Positions 39,122 to 50,097 of a stretch of DNA of 64,000 nt are shown here, one piece after another. The DNA is from Alloiococcus otitis ATCC 51267. Lineage in GTDB: Bacteria; Bacillota; Bacilli; Lactobacillales; Carnobacteriaceae_A. Positions within the stretch are counted from its first letter, which is position 1. Each line of letters opens with the position of its first letter. The stretch lies in contig NZ_JH992958.1 of assembly GCF_000315445.1 (NCBI RefSeq), forward strand, positions 421,092 to 485,091. The letters run 5' to 3'. The translations under genes and the position numbers were made by a program. Below the pieces are notes generated by a model. The model was not told the DNA's origin. It did not search any database and saw nothing but the letters and a program-made list of their open reading frames with translations.

Positions 39122-40471
39122 CTAGCTTTTTCCCTTGTATTGGCGAACGATTTTACCCTTAGACACATACCGGCTAAATTCCCGGTACAAGTCAGAAAAG
39201 ATGCCCATAGTTTCAAAGTCAGATGGTTTGACAAATTCTCGGGGGACATAGAGCCGGTAGTCTCCGTGGATATTGTCACTTAAAATATGAGCAATTTTCG
39301 ATTGTTCGCCTAACTCTGACAGGTCATTGTCCGATAGGTAGAGAAGAATAGGGGCTTTCTTCTTCAATTTGTAGTCATAGGAAATGTCCAAGGACCGGTT
39401 TAAAGCGGTAAAGAGGTCCCGGTCGTAGCTGGCCTGGCTGACTATGTCTCTCAGGTGGTCGACCGTGGCCATGTCGGTTTCGGGATTGTATTCAATGGAT
39501 TTCAAGGGATGGCGGTTGAGAAACATCTGGGCCAGTTCCTTGAGATAAGGGTCCCGGTCTTCAGTCCACATGGAAATGGCGGTCAAGAGGACTCCGTCAT
39601 CCAGTTTCAAGTAGTCGTTCAGGTTAAAGTTTCCTTCAAAAAATGGAGCCAGGTGGGGGGTAGGACTTTCTAATTCACCTTCAATATAGAGGTCTTTGGC
39701 TCGTTTAAGCAGTCGGTCTAGGGTAACCTCCATCCCCCGGGAGACGGGGTGGAAGTAGACCTGCATATACATTTGATAGCGGCAGAGGATATAATCTTCC
39801 ACAGCATGCATGCCGGAAATGTCAAAGGCAATCCCCTGGCTATAAGGCCGCATAACCCGCATGATCCGGGACAGGTCAAAAGACCCATAAGTTGCCCCGG
39901 TATAGTAGGCGTCGCGGAGGAGGTAGTCCATCCGGTCAGCATCAATCTGGCTCGAAATTAATTGGACCACTTGGGGGTTGGGGTGGTCTTGGGTGATCAC
40001 ACTGGCCACCTGATTGGGAAAGTCCTGGGAGACGCTTCTTAAGATCTGGTTGACTTCCGTTCCTTCCTGGAGGATAATATCAGTCGTCAATTTTTCGTGG
40101 TTAGTTTGGAAGATTTTTTCAAAGGTATGGGAGAAAGGGCCGTGGCCAATATCGTGCAAGAGGGCCGCACACAGGGTGACCAGGCGAAAGCTATCGTCCC
40201 AGTCGCCGTTGTAGCGACGGTTGAAGTTGTTGATGATCTTCCGGGCCAATTCGTAAACGCCTAAAGAATGGGAAAAGCGGGAGTGTTCCGCCCCATGGAA
40301 GGTATACTGGGAGGTGCCTAACTGTTTAATTCGGCGTAGGCGCTGGAACTCCTTGGCGTTGATGAGGTCCAAGATCAGCTGGTGGTTGACATGGACATGG
40401 TCGTGGACCGGGTCCCGAAAGACTTTCTCATAAGCTAGCCGGTTGCTTTCTTCAAATGTTTCAGTATTCAT
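39122..40471 (-). CDS. HD-domain phosphohydrolase (YwfO/dGTPase-like)
   Basis: 449 residues. VHVNHQLILDLINAKEFQRLRRIKQLG opens the domain. The metal-binding set is seen in GAEHSRFSHSLGV, LCAALLHDIGHGPFSHTFE (HD pair, near residue 98) and the later ISSQIDADRMDYLLRDAYYTG. YwfO-type proteins are dNTP triphosphohydrolases or relatives found beside lipL, rpoE and ywiB homologues in Bacillota, as here. Its start overlaps the lipL-like stop by four bases, so the two are translationally coupled. It runs divergently from the ywiB-like gene beyond the lipL-like gene. Confidence 0.9.
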   Translation of the reverse strand: MNTETFEESNRLAYEKVFRDPVHDHVHVNHQLILDLINAKEFQRLRRIKQLGTSQYTFHGAEHSRFSHSLGVYELARKIINNFNRRYNGDWDDSFRLVTLCAALLHDIGHGPFSHTFEKIFQTNHEKLTTDIILQEGTEVNQILRSVSQDFPNQVASVITQDHPNPQVVQLISSQIDADRMDYLLRDAYYTGATYGSFDLSRIMRVMRPYSQGIAFDISGMHAVEDYILCRYQMYMQVYFHPVSRGMEVTLDRLLKRAKDLYIEGELESPTPHLAPFFEGNFNLNDYLKLDDGVLLTAISMWTEDRDPYLKELAQMFLNRHPLKSIEYNPETDMATVDHLRDIVSQASYDRDLFTALNRSLDISYDYKLKKKAPILLYLSDNDLSELGEQSKIAHILSDNIHGDYRLYVPREFVKPSDFETMGIFSDLYREFSRYVSKGKIVRQYKGKS

Positions 40472-41328
40472 CCCTCGTCCACTCCTTCCTTAAATAAGGG
40501 GCCTAGTAGTTTTTGGTTGCGACGGATCATCTTTTGGTATTCATCCTGGTAGTTGACGATGATGTCCTCGGTGTAAGGGCCCTGCTTGACCTGGCCGTGT
40601 CTTTCAAAGACCTGGATGATGAGGTCAATTACCTGGTCGACACTGATCTCAAAGCCTAATTCTTGAGAGACGGTGGTCATGACTTTGGGGTCGATATTGG
40701 GATAATCCCACTTGACTTCTTGGCCCTTAATCCCTTGGGCATAGAAGTCCTTGATCAGGTAGGACCGCTCATCTTGATTACCATTGATACCGATGTAAAT
40801 CATAATAGCCGACCCGCCCTTGACCCGTCTTTGGGAAATGCCGGCAATCTTTCTGCCATTAATGGACAGGTCGTAATCGCCAGGGCAGTAAGAGTTTGGA
40901 ATTTCTTTTGCTTGGATGTCAATATTGTAGTCCCTGAAAGTTTCAGACACCAAGGCATGCATCCGTTCATAGGCGTCATTGATTTTGAGCCTTTGCTTGC
41001 CTTCTTCAGGGAAAATCATGGAAAAATTTAAGATGCCGGGGTCACTGACCACGGCTAGGCCACCAGAATTACGGGAGACATAGCGGTAGTTGTGGTCTTT
41101 TAAAACTTCAAGTGCATCTTCAATATAGGGCATTTTGGTGTCGATCATGCCTAAAAAGACCAATTTTTCTGTCGGCCAGAAGTAGAGCATGGGCTCTTCC
41201 GTATTGGCCGCATGGTGGATCAGGGCGTCAGTCAAGGAAAAGTAGGTCAAGGGATTGGTTTCACCAGGAAATTGCTGGGCATGGTAGATGGAATAGCTTT
41301 GTTTTATCCAAGGGTAGCTTGTATTCAT
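40468..41328 (-). CDS. lipL: LipL-like octanoyl/lipoyl transferase
   Basis: 286 residues of the biotin/lipoate A/B ligase family. RYVSRNSGGLAVVSDPGILNFSM is the lipoyl-binding loop, and NSYCPGDYDLSINGRKIAGISQRR places a Cys near residue 142, the active-site Cys of LipL amidotransferases, followed by the conserved Lys of KIAG. No adenylation-type lipoate ligase C-terminal domain is present. LipL moves octanoyl or lipoyl groups from GcvH to dehydrogenase E2 proteins. It is the first gene of a unit with the HD-domain gene. Confidence 0.82.
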   Translation of the reverse strand: MNTSYPWIKQSYSIYHAQQFPGETNPLTYFSLTDALIHHAANTEEPMLYFWPTEKLVFLGMIDTKMPYIEDALEVLKDHNYRYVSRNSGGLAVVSDPGILNFSMIFPEEGKQRLKINDAYERMHALVSETFRDYNIDIQAKEIPNSYCPGDYDLSINGRKIAGISQRRVKGGSAIMIYIGINGNQDERSYLIKDFYAQGIKGQEVKWDYPNIDPKVMTTVSQELGFEISVDQVIDLIIQVFERHGQVKQGPYTEDIIVNYQDEYQKMIRRNQKLLGPLFKEGVDEG

Positions 41329-41495
41329 ATCAAATTCCTTTTCTATATAATCTCCTTGCCATTATACCAAAAATAAGTCTTCATTAATATGGCGCTAGGC
41401 TCTCTTCTTAGCTTAAAGGACCAGTCTTTGACTAGGTTTTTACCCTAACTTGTGGTAAAATAACTCGGTAGTCTCAAGAGTAAAGAGGTGATGGT

Positions 41496-41936
41496 ATGGA
41501 CGAGAAAGAAAAAAATGGTGTGCCAGCAGAGATTGTGATGAAAACAGAGACCAGTCAAGCTGGCGACATTAACCAACATATTTTTGAAGAGATGGGACGT
41601 TTTGTGGAAATGAACGGTCACTATTACATCCGCTTTGAAGAAAGCTATGATGATGGCAAGGTGCCCGTCATGGTTAAAATCACAAGCGACAACCGGGTTC
41701 ACTTGACCCGTTTTGGTGACCAGCACAAGACCAACCTTGTCTTTGACAGTGACCAAGCCACCTACACCAAGTTAAACACCCCAGCCGGTCCTGCTGAAAT
41801 TAAGGTAGAGACCCGGTCTTTGGACATTGCCTACCATGAAAAACCTTTTTCTGGTCAAGTCGATATTTCATACAGACTTGAAATGAATGGACAAGAATTA
41901 GGCGACTACCAAATCCAGTTCAACTTTACCACTTAG
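41496..41936 (+). CDS. DUF1934 (YwiB-like) beta-barrel protein
   Basis: 146 residues, beta-rich. It matches the DUF1934 family: EIVMKTETSQAG at the start, NGHYYIRFEESYD (near residue 45), then ITSDNRVHLTRFGDQHKTNLVFD and SLDIAYHEKPFSGQVDISYRLEMNGQELGDYQIQF. The fold is lipocalin-like; the role is unknown. It sits beside rpoE as in many Bacillota. A GAGGTGA ribosome site precedes ATG 41496. Confidence 0.85.
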   Translation: MDEKEKNGVPAEIVMKTETSQAGDINQHIFEEMGRFVEMNGHYYIRFEESYDDGKVPVMVKITSDNRVHLTRFGDQHKTNLVFDSDQATYTKLNTPAGPAEIKVETRSLDIAYHEKPFSGQVDISYRLEMNGQELGDYQIQFNFTT

Positions 41937-41986
41937 CCGGTTAGCTTTTGCTTAGACAAGACTTGAATCGTGAAAGGAAGTCAGAT

Positions 41987-42553
41987 GTGGAATTAAAAGA
42001 GTTTGATGGAAAGAAAAAAGAAGAACTAGCCATGATTGATGTGGCCAAGGCTATTTTGGACCAGGTCCATGACTTGATGCACTTCAACGACCTCTTGAGT
42101 GAAGTGTCTGAATATCTAGACTTGTCAGATGACGAGATCGAAAGCGGTATGGGCCAATTTTACACCGACTTAAACATTGACGGTCGCTTCATCTCTTTAG
42201 GCGACAACCATTGGGGCTTGCGTGAATGGTATCCAGTTGACTCTATCGATGAAGAGTTGACCCATGACAACGACCTGGAGAAGGTCACACCCAAGCAGGC
42301 GGAAGATGGCTTTGATGACTTAGAACATGTCGAAAAAGAAGTTATGGACGACGCAGAAGAAGAATTAGATGACCAGGCTGTCAACGAAGATGAAGAAAAT
42401 GTTGCCCCAGATGAAATCACCGACGATGGGGATGAAGACGACCTGGATGAATACTCTAGCGATATCGAAGATCTCGAAGATGATCGAAAGGCTAGTCAAG
42501 ATAACCAGTCCATTGTTGACGACGAAGACGTCTTAACAGATGACGATGAGTAA
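41987..42553 (+). CDS. rpoE: RNA polymerase delta subunit
   Basis: 188 residues from GTG 41987, with GAAAGGAAG upstream; the longer frame from TTG 41948 has no ribosome site. The N-terminal HARE-type winged helix (about 1-85) holds MIDVAKAILDQVHDLMHFNDLL and DGRFISLGDNHWGLREWYPVD. The rest is the very acidic unfolded tail (about 90-188, mostly Asp/Glu) that competes with nucleic acid on the core polymerase. It raises promoter selectivity and recycling of RNA polymerase. The pyrG gene with its own promoter follows. Confidence 0.92.
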   Translation: MELKEFDGKKKEELAMIDVAKAILDQVHDLMHFNDLLSEVSEYLDLSDDEIESGMGQFYTDLNIDGRFISLGDNHWGLREWYPVDSIDEELTHDNDLEKVTPKQAEDGFDDLEHVEKEVMDDAEEELDDQAVNEDEENVAPDEITDDGDEDDLDEYSSDIEDLEDDRKASQDNQSIVDDEDVLTDDDE

Positions 42554-42569
42554 TGACCAAATAAAAGAC

Positions 42570-42690
42570 TTGACGGATGCCGATTTCATCTTTAAACTAA
42601 TGCTTGGGCTCTCTTTAAAAAGAGACTAACTTCGACTATAACCAAGCTCCCTACTATGATGGTAGGGGGCTTTCTTGTTTTTAATTCTTA
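42570..42690 (+). promoter_or_regulatory. pyrG promoter and CTP-sensitive G-tract attenuator
   Basis: TTGACG (42570-42575), a 17-bp spacer and TAAACT (42593-42598) lead, after seven bases, to a start at GGGCTC (42606). The terminator AAGCTCCCTAC / GTAGGGGGCTT (42644-42672) followed by TCTTGTTTTT stands in the leader before the pyrG start. In Bacillus pyrG, low CTP makes polymerase slip and add extra G to the GGGC start; the poly-G end then pairs with the CUCCC arm of the terminator and lets transcription pass. Every element of that scheme is visible here; the operation is inferred from the known case. Confidence 0.85.
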
Positions 42691-42691
42691 A

Positions 42692-44311
<1,620 letters not shown>

Positions 44312-44383
44312 CTAGTTTGCTCCTTGTAAATTTGATACAATGACCTTGGTAAGTAAAAATTTATAATAGGAGGCAAACTTGAA

Positions 44384-45241
44384 ATGAGTCCTTTAGTCAA
44401 TATGACAGACATGTTAAACAAAGCTTTGCAGGGAGGCTATGCGGTCGGCCAGTTTAATATCAACAATCTAGAGTGGACCCAGGCTATTTTGCAAGCTGCC
44501 CAGGAAGCCCAGTCCCCTGCCATCTTAGGGGTGTCGGAAGGAGCTGCCAAATACATGGGTGGCTTTAAAGTGGTCATGGGCATAGTAAATGCCTTGCTTG
44601 AAGAAATGGAAATTACAGTTCCGATTGCTGTCCACCTTGACCACGGTTCAACCCTTGAAGCCTGCCAAAAAGCGATCGATGCTGGCTTTACCTCAGTCAT
44701 GATTGATAATTCTAAGTTCCCAATTGACGAGAACATCGAAAACACTAAAAAAGTTGTGGAATATGCCCACGCTAAGGGGGTATCTGTGGAAGCGGAAGTT
44801 GGCGCAGTCGGTGGAACTGAAGACGGAGTCACTGGCGGTGTCATTTATGCTGATCCAGAAGAATGTAAGCGAATTGTCGAAGAAGCAAACATCGATGCCC
44901 TAGCCGCTGCCTTGGGTTCGGTTCACGGTGACTATGATGGGGAGCCAAAACTTGGCTTTGACGAAATGAAAGAAATTTCTGAATTAACCAAGGCCCCTCT
45001 TGTCCTCCATGGTGGCTCCGGTATTCCAGACTACCAAATCAAACAAGCGATCGAATACGGTCACAGTAAAATCAATGTCAACACTGAACTCCAACAAGCA
45101 TGGACTAAACGGACTCGTCAAGTTATTGCCCAAGACGAAAAAGTTTACGACCCACGTAAGATTATCGGACCTGGCAAAGAAGACATTACCCGGGTAACGA
45201 AAGAAAAAATGGACATCTTTGGCTCAAGCCAAAAAGCTTAG
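44384..45241 (+). CDS. fba: Class II fructose-bisphosphate aldolase
   Basis: 285 residues. The zinc-binding and catalytic residues are seen in [20 protein letters not shown] (His and Asp), [13 protein letters not shown] and [21 protein letters not shown], with [15 protein letters not shown] in the middle. It splits fructose-1,6-bisphosphate in glycolysis. AGGAGG precedes the ATG and a TAATAG-like element lies upstream. A terminator closes the gene. Confidence 0.96.
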   Translation: MSPLVNMTDMLNKALQGGYAVGQFNINNLEWTQAILQAAQEAQSPAILGVSEGAAKYMGGFKVVMGIVNALLEEMEITVPIAVHLDHGSTLEACQKAIDAGFTSVMIDNSKFPIDENIENTKKVVEYAHAKGVSVEAEVGAVGGTEDGVTGGVIYADPEECKRIVEEANIDALAAALGSVHGDYDGEPKLGFDEMKEISELTKAPLVLHGGSGIPDYQIKQAIEYGHSKINVNTELQQAWTKRTRQVIAQDEKVYDPRKIIGPGKEDITRVTKEKMDIFGSSQKA

Positions 45242-45276
45242 GCTAGACCATTTTCTTAAAAGATAGACCAAGCACG

Positions 45277-45310
45277 GGGCCCACTTCAAGGTGGGGTCTC
45301 GTTTTTTTTT
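45277..45310 (+). terminator. Intrinsic terminator after fba
   Basis: GGGCCCAC-TTCAAG-GTGGGGTC stem with one mismatch, followed by a run of nine Ts. Confidence 0.8.
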
Positions 45311-45466
45311 GTAGTCTAGACTTTACTAGCCTGACTTTTTTCGATCGCTTGGTTTCGAGCTGAATTATTGTTGTATTTTATGGCCTTGTTTAATATACTT
45401 TAAGGGAGTCATTGTAAATAAGAAGGGCAATTTTTGCCAAGAATCCTATAAGATTGGATGAATATA

Positions 45467-46735
45467 ATGAAAAAATTAATCATCAACGGTGGCCGGACCC
45501 TCAAGGGAGAAGTCACAGTGTCAGGGGCCAAAAATAGTACGGTGGCTCTCATTCCAGCCTCTATTTTAGCAGACAGCCCGGTAACCCTAGAAGGGGTACC
45601 CGATATCCAGGATGTTCATTCCCTACTGGAGATTTTAAATGAAATGAATGTCAAGACCGACTTTGACGGAAACACTTTGACCATTGACCCAAGAGAAATG
45701 GTCTCTATCCCCATGCCAAGTGGTAAGATCCAAAGCTTGCGGGCTTCCTATTACTTTATGGGAGCCCTCTTGGCCAAATTCGGTGAAGGGGTAGTCGGTC
45801 TTCCCGGTGGTTGCTTCCTGGGGCCACGACCCATCGACCAGCACTTGAAAGGCTTTCGCCTGCTTGGAGCAGATGTGGATAATGAAATGGGGGCCATGTA
45901 CCTTAAAACCCGTGATTCAGGCCTAGTGGGTAGTCGGATTTACTTAGATGTCGTTTCGATTGGTGCAACCATTAATATCATGTTAGCCGCTGTTCGGGCC
46001 CAAGGTCGGACGGTCATTGAGAATGCGGCCCGAGAACCAGAAATTATTGATGTTGCCACCCTCTTGAACAAGATGGGGGCCAAAATACGTGGGGCTGGCA
46101 CTGATATGATCCGGATTGAAGGGGTTGACCAGCTGACTGGCTGCCAGCACTCCATCATCCCCGACCGGATTGAAGCTGGGACCTACCTGGCTATTGCAGC
46201 GGCAGCTGGGGAGGATGTCCTGGTAAACAATGTTATAGTTGAACATATTGATAGTTTAATTGCCAAGCTCGACGAAATTGGTATTGACCTGGACATCGGG
46301 GAAGACAGTATCCGGGTGAAAGCCCCCAGTAAACCCCTGCAGCCTGTTACCATCAAAACCCTGCCTTACCCTGGTTTTGCCACTGACCTCCAGCAGCCTA
46401 TCACCCCCCTCTTGCTTCTGGCCAAAGGGGAGTCTGTTATCACCGATACCATCTACCCTAAACGGGTCAAGCACATCCCTGAGCTGGAACGGATGGGGGC
46501 CAATATCCGAGTCGAAAGCGATATCATCCTCATTGAAGGTGGCCACCCTCTTAAGGGAGCAGAAGTGGAAGCCAGTGATTTAAGAGCCGGAGCATGCTTG
46601 ATTAATGCAGGTTTGATCGCGGAGGGTCAGACGGAAATTACTGGCGTTGACAAAATTCTAAGAGGCTATTCTCATATTGTTGAAAAACTCAATGACCTAG
46701 GAGCAGATGTTTATATGCAGGAAGAGGAAGACTGA
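45467..46735 (+). CDS. murA: UDP-N-acetylglucosamine 1-carboxyvinyltransferase
   Basis: 422 residues. [22 protein letters not shown] opens the first domain, and the active-site Cys lies in [18 protein letters not shown] (near residue 115). The Asp near 305 and Arg near 397 regions ([27 protein letters not shown]) are present. It makes the first committed step of peptidoglycan synthesis; the Cys makes it fosfomycin-sensitive in principle. No strong ribosome site precedes either in-frame ATG (45458 or 45467); GG at 45456-45457 is only a weak one, and 45467 gives the family's usual start. It is unknown whether a second murA exists outside the window. Confidence 0.93.
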   Translation: MKKLIINGGRTLKGEVTVSGAKNSTVALIPASILADSPVTLEGVPDIQDVHSLLEILNEMNVKTDFDGNTLTIDPREMVSIPMPSGKIQSLRASYYFMGALLAKFGEGVVGLPGGCFLGPRPIDQHLKGFRLLGADVDNEMGAMYLKTRDSGLVGSRIYLDVVSIGATINIMLAAVRAQGRTVIENAAREPEIIDVATLLNKMGAKIRGAGTDMIRIEGVDQLTGCQHSIIPDRIEAGTYLAIAAAAGEDVLVNNVIVEHIDSLIAKLDEIGIDLDIGEDSIRVKAPSKPLQPVTIKTLPYPGFATDLQQPITPLLLLAKGESVITDTIYPKRVKHIPELERMGANIRVESDIILIEGGHPLKGAEVEASDLRAGACLINAGLIAEGQTEITGVDKILRGYSHIVEKLNDLGADVYMQEEED

Positions 46736-46852
46736 GCAGTTTAGCTTTGTGGCCAGTGATCTATTTGACTAGCTTTAACTAGAAGTTACTTTACCGGGCT
46801 AGGTTCTGTAGCCAGTTTCTTCAAAAAATATGGAAAAGCTCCAAAAAAGTGA

Positions 46853-46881
46853 TTGCATTATTGGGTGAAACGTGCTAATAT
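46853..46881 (+). promoter_or_regulatory. rpmE2 promoter
   Basis: TTGCAT (46853-46858), a 17-bp spacer and TAATAT (46876-46881) give a leader of about 80 bases before the L31 gene. The leader also contains a 32-codon reading frame (46865-46963) and may fold. If that frame is real, the promoter call weakens. Confidence 0.55.
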
Positions 46882-46968
46882 AAAGGACGTTGCAAAAGGA
46901 TTGGCTGAAGAGTCATCACGTGAGGACTATGATTTCGCAAAGAATTCATGGCGTAAGGAGTGAAAGAG

Positions 46969-47223
46969 ATGAAACAAGATATTCACCCAGAATACCACAA
47001 GGTTGTCTTTATGGACACAACGACTGGTTTTAAATTTTTAACTGGTTCAACTAAAACGTCAGATGAAACAGTTGAATGGGAAGACGGCAATGAATACCCC
47101 TTAATTCGGGTTGAAATTTCCGCTGACTCCCACCCCTTCTACACTGGACGGCAAAAATTCGCCCAAGCAGATGGTCGGATCGACCGTTTCAACAAAAAAT
47201 ATGGCCTCACAGACGAAAACTAA
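46969..47223 (+). CDS. rpmE2: Ribosomal protein L31, type B
   Basis: 84 residues from ATG 46969, with AAGGAG eight bases upstream; the GTG at 46960 overlaps that site. The sequence opens [16 protein letters not shown] and continues [11 protein letters not shown] and [14 protein letters not shown], typical of L31 type B. There is no CxxC zinc motif and no cysteine at all, so it is the zinc-independent form. In bacteria with both forms this one replaces zinc-binding L31 under zinc limitation; here it may be the only copy. It is followed by a terminator. Confidence 0.95.
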   Translation: MKQDIHPEYHKVVFMDTTTGFKFLTGSTKTSDETVEWEDGNEYPLIRVEISADSHPFYTGRQKFAQADGRIDRFNKKYGLTDEN

Positions 47224-47238
47224 AATTTCGTGGGGTTC

Positions 47239-47270
47239 AGCTCTCACACTAGTGGGAGCTTTTTTATTTT
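47239..47270 (+). terminator. Intrinsic terminator after rpmE2
   Basis: AGCTCTCAC pairs with GTGGGAGCT (one wobble) around ACTA, followed by TTTTTTATTTT. Confidence 0.9.
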
Positions 47271-47449
47271 GCTGGGGAAGTTTACCTTGTCGGGTGAATT
47301 ATAAATAATATTAATCAAATAAATAATAAAAACCCAGGTATTGATTAAGAAATGGTAAGAACCGGTCTGAATATTTGCCAAATTTAAGCTATGGGTGTAG
47401 TCTATTAGAGTAGAAATTATTACAAAAAGTAAGTAAAAGGAGGATCTTC

Positions 47450-48838
47450 ATGGCTACAGTTATTTTCTTGGCTATTTTTATAGCATTATTATACTTATTG
47501 TACCGCCTGCAAGCTAATCACGTTAGCTATACCAAGCGGACTTTTATTGCTTTAGGACTTGGGATTGTCCTTGGTGGAGTAATCCAACTTATCCTTGGGG
47601 CTGAAAGTGGGACCACTGAAACAATTGTTGACTGGATCAATATTGTCGGTAACGGATATGTCCGTTTCTTGCAATTAGTCGTTGTTCCCTTGATCTTAGT
47701 GTCTCTTATCCGTGCCTTCACCCAAGTTAAGGGGAGTGCCAACTTAGGCCGGATCAGTGTTAATGTTTTAACCTTCTTGATTGTGACTGTTATGATCGCT
47801 TCAGCTATCGGTATTTTGACCACCATCCTCTTTAACTTGGATGGGGCAGAATTTACCCAGGGAGCTGCTGAAATGGAGCGGATCGCTGAGGTCCAAGAGT
47901 CACAAGCTGAAATTGCTGACTTGACCCTACCTGAACAAATTGTCAGTTTCATTCCGGCCAACATCTTTGAAGACTTTGCCAACAGTCGCCCAACCAGTAT
48001 TATTGCAGTTGTCATATTTGCTGCCTTAACCGGGATTGCCTACTTAGGTGTTAGCCGTAAGCAGCCTGAACAAGGGGAAACATTTGAACGTTTTATCGAA
48101 ACCCTTCACGCTATTGTTATGCGAATTGTGACCCTTGTTCTTCGAATGGCACCTTTTGGTATCCTAGCCTTGATGACTGATATGGTGGCCACATCAAGTA
48201 TTAATGCCTTGATTAATATGGGTACCTTCTTAGTAGCTAGCTATGTTGCCATTATCGCTATGTTCCTTGTCCACGGCTTGATCCTAGCCCTCTTTGGCTT
48301 GAACCCAATCACTTATTTCAAAAATGCTCGTGAAGTTCTCACCTTTACCTTCACTTCTCGGTCTAGTGCAGGAGCCTTGCCAATGAACATCCAAACTCAA
48401 AGAGAAGCCATGGGTGTCGATGATGCCAATGCAAACTTCTCTAGTGCCTTTGGATTGTCAATCGGGCAAAATGGTTGTGCTGGTATCTACCCAACCATGC
48501 TGGTAGCCATTATTGCGCCAGCAGTCGGTATGGACTTATCAAACCCATGGACCTGGCTTACCATTATTGTCACAGTGGCCATTTCTTCCTTCGGTGTTGC
48601 CGGTGTTGGGGGCGGGGCAACCTTTGCAGCCCTCATCGTCTTTGGTACCCTAGGCCTTCCAGTAGAAATCATTGGTCTAATGATCTCCATCGAACCGGTT
48701 ATTGACATGGGCCGTACTGCCTTAAACGTCAATGACAGTATCGTGGCTGGTGTTATCTCAGCTAAACGGGAAGGCACCCTAGACAAGGAAGTCTATGACA
48801 GCCCAGACCACAAATTGACTTCAGAATATTCGCTTTAA
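47450..48838 (+). CDS. tcyP: L-cystine / dicarboxylate-amino acid:cation symporter, TcyP-like
   Basis: 462 residues of the DAACS (SLC1-type) family. About nine helices and two re-entrant loops are suggested. Signatures are GNGYVRFLQLVVVPLILVSLI, AITPSS-type loop here FTSRSSAGALPMNIQTQ, and GLSIGQNGCAGIYPTMLVAI with VGGGATFAALIVFG. The extended C-terminus and length match TcyP/YhcL, sodium-coupled cystine importers. A ribosome site AAAGGAGG precedes ATG 47450. It stands alone with a terminator. Cystine as substrate is the best guess rather than shown. Confidence 0.88.
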   Translation: MATVIFLAIFIALLYLLYRLQANHVSYTKRTFIALGLGIVLGGVIQLILGAESGTTETIVDWINIVGNGYVRFLQLVVVPLILVSLIRAFTQVKGSANLGRISVNVLTFLIVTVMIASAIGILTTILFNLDGAEFTQGAAEMERIAEVQESQAEIADLTLPEQIVSFIPANIFEDFANSRPTSIIAVVIFAALTGIAYLGVSRKQPEQGETFERFIETLHAIVMRIVTLVLRMAPFGILALMTDMVATSSINALINMGTFLVASYVAIIAMFLVHGLILALFGLNPITYFKNAREVLTFTFTSRSSAGALPMNIQTQREAMGVDDANANFSSAFGLSIGQNGCAGIYPTMLVAIIAPAVGMDLSNPWTWLTIIVTVAISSFGVAGVGGGATFAALIVFGTLGLPVEIIGLMISIEPVIDMGRTALNVNDSIVAGVISAKREGTLDKEVYDSPDHKLTSEYSL

Positions 48839-48866
48839 TAACTTTTACTTCCAATAAAAGAAAATT

Positions 48867-48905
48867 AGACCCTCGGCAAGCGATCCTTGTTGAGGGTCTT
48901 TTGCT
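48867..48905 (+). terminator. Intrinsic terminator after tcyP
   Basis: AGACCCTC (48867-48874) pairs with GAGGGTCT (48892-48899) and is followed by TTTGCTTTTG. Confidence 0.85.
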
Positions 48906-49033
48906 TTTGTTAGGGCCAGGAGAGGATTTTTGGATGGCTGACTAGGTGAAGTCTAGCAAAATTTTTGCCTACTGGGCCAGGGTTTATGCTAGAATAAGTA
49001 AGGTATTCTATATATTGAAGGGAATTTAAGACG

Positions 49034-50086
49034 ATGGATATTTTCTTGATTTATGGCGGTAAGAGCGCTGAACACGATATTTCGATTATTTCTGCTTTTT
49101 ATATTTTAAAAGAAATTTTTTATGATAATTACCAAGTCAACTTGGTCTACATTAGCCGCGAGGGGGTCTGGTTAGAAGGACCGACCATTACCGACCCAGA
49201 CCAGGTCCAAAAAGATAGCGACCTTCGTTTAGGGGATTTTGCAACAAGATTTGACTTTGCCAAGCTTCAAGAAGAGGAGGCCATAGCCTTTCCAGTCCTC
49301 CATGGTCCGAACGGGGAAGACGGGACAGTTCAGGGCTTGTTTGAGGTTTTAAATGTTCCTTATGTGGGCTGCGGTGTTTTAGCTAGTTCAACTGGTATGG
49401 ACAAGATTATATCCAAAGCCCTATTTGAACAAGCTGGCATCCCCCAACTCCCCTACCAGGCCATTTTGTACAATAATTGGGTTTATGATCCAGAAGAGGT
49501 GGTCCGAGATATCGAAAGCCATTTAAGTTACCCTATATTTGTCAAGCCCGCTAATATGGGATCCAGTGTTGGCATTTCTCAGGTCCACGACCAAGCGGAA
49601 CTCAAGGCGGGGATCAATTTGGCCTTTGAATATGACCACCGGATTGTGGTGGAAGAAGGGGTCACAGCCCGGGAAATTGAAATGTCCATCCTAGGCAATG
49701 AAGATGTCCATACTTCTGTCCCAGGGGAACTGGTCAAGGATGCCCAATTTTATGATTATGCGGCTAAGTATGAAAACAATACGGTACAACTGGATATCCC
49801 AGCCAAGCTAGATTCTGAAGTGGTCAGCCAGTTGAAAGTATATGCGACCAAGGCCTTTTTAGCCATCGATGGGAGCGGTTTAACCCGGGCAGATTTTTTT
49901 GTGACGGAAGACAAAAAAATTTACATCAACGAGGTCAATACCTTCCCAGGCTTTACCACCATTAGCATGTATCCCAAATTATGGGAAGCAACTGGTCTCA
50001 GTTATAAAGACTTGATTGAGGAATTGATCCAGTTGGGCTTGAAACGCCACCGAATGAAACAAGCTAAGCAATTGAAAGATAGATAG
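49034..50086 (+). CDS. ddl: D-alanine--D-alanine ligase
   Basis: 350 residues. The N-terminal DIFLIYGGKSAEHDISIISA, VFPVLHGPNGEDGTVQGLFEVL-type loop (here AFPVLHGPNGEDGTVQG), and the ATP-grasp segments FVKPANMGSSVGISQVHD and NEVNTFPGFTTISMYP are all in place. The residue after MGSS is usual for a normal ligase; a vancomycin-type VanA/VanB active-site change is not seen. It joins two D-Ala for the murein pentapeptide. No alanine racemase gene lies in the neighbouring block. It is followed 11 bases later by murF. Confidence 0.95.
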   Translation: MDIFLIYGGKSAEHDISIISAFYILKEIFYDNYQVNLVYISREGVWLEGPTITDPDQVQKDSDLRLGDFATRFDFAKLQEEEAIAFPVLHGPNGEDGTVQGLFEVLNVPYVGCGVLASSTGMDKIISKALFEQAGIPQLPYQAILYNNWVYDPEEVVRDIESHLSYPIFVKPANMGSSVGISQVHDQAELKAGINLAFEYDHRIVVEEGVTAREIEMSILGNEDVHTSVPGELVKDAQFYDYAAKYENNTVQLDIPAKLDSEVVSQLKVYATKAFLAIDGSGLTRADFFVTEDKKIYINEVNTFPGFTTISMYPKLWEATGLSYKDLIEELIQLGLKRHRMKQAKQLKDR

Positions 50087-50097
50087 GAGTCATAACG

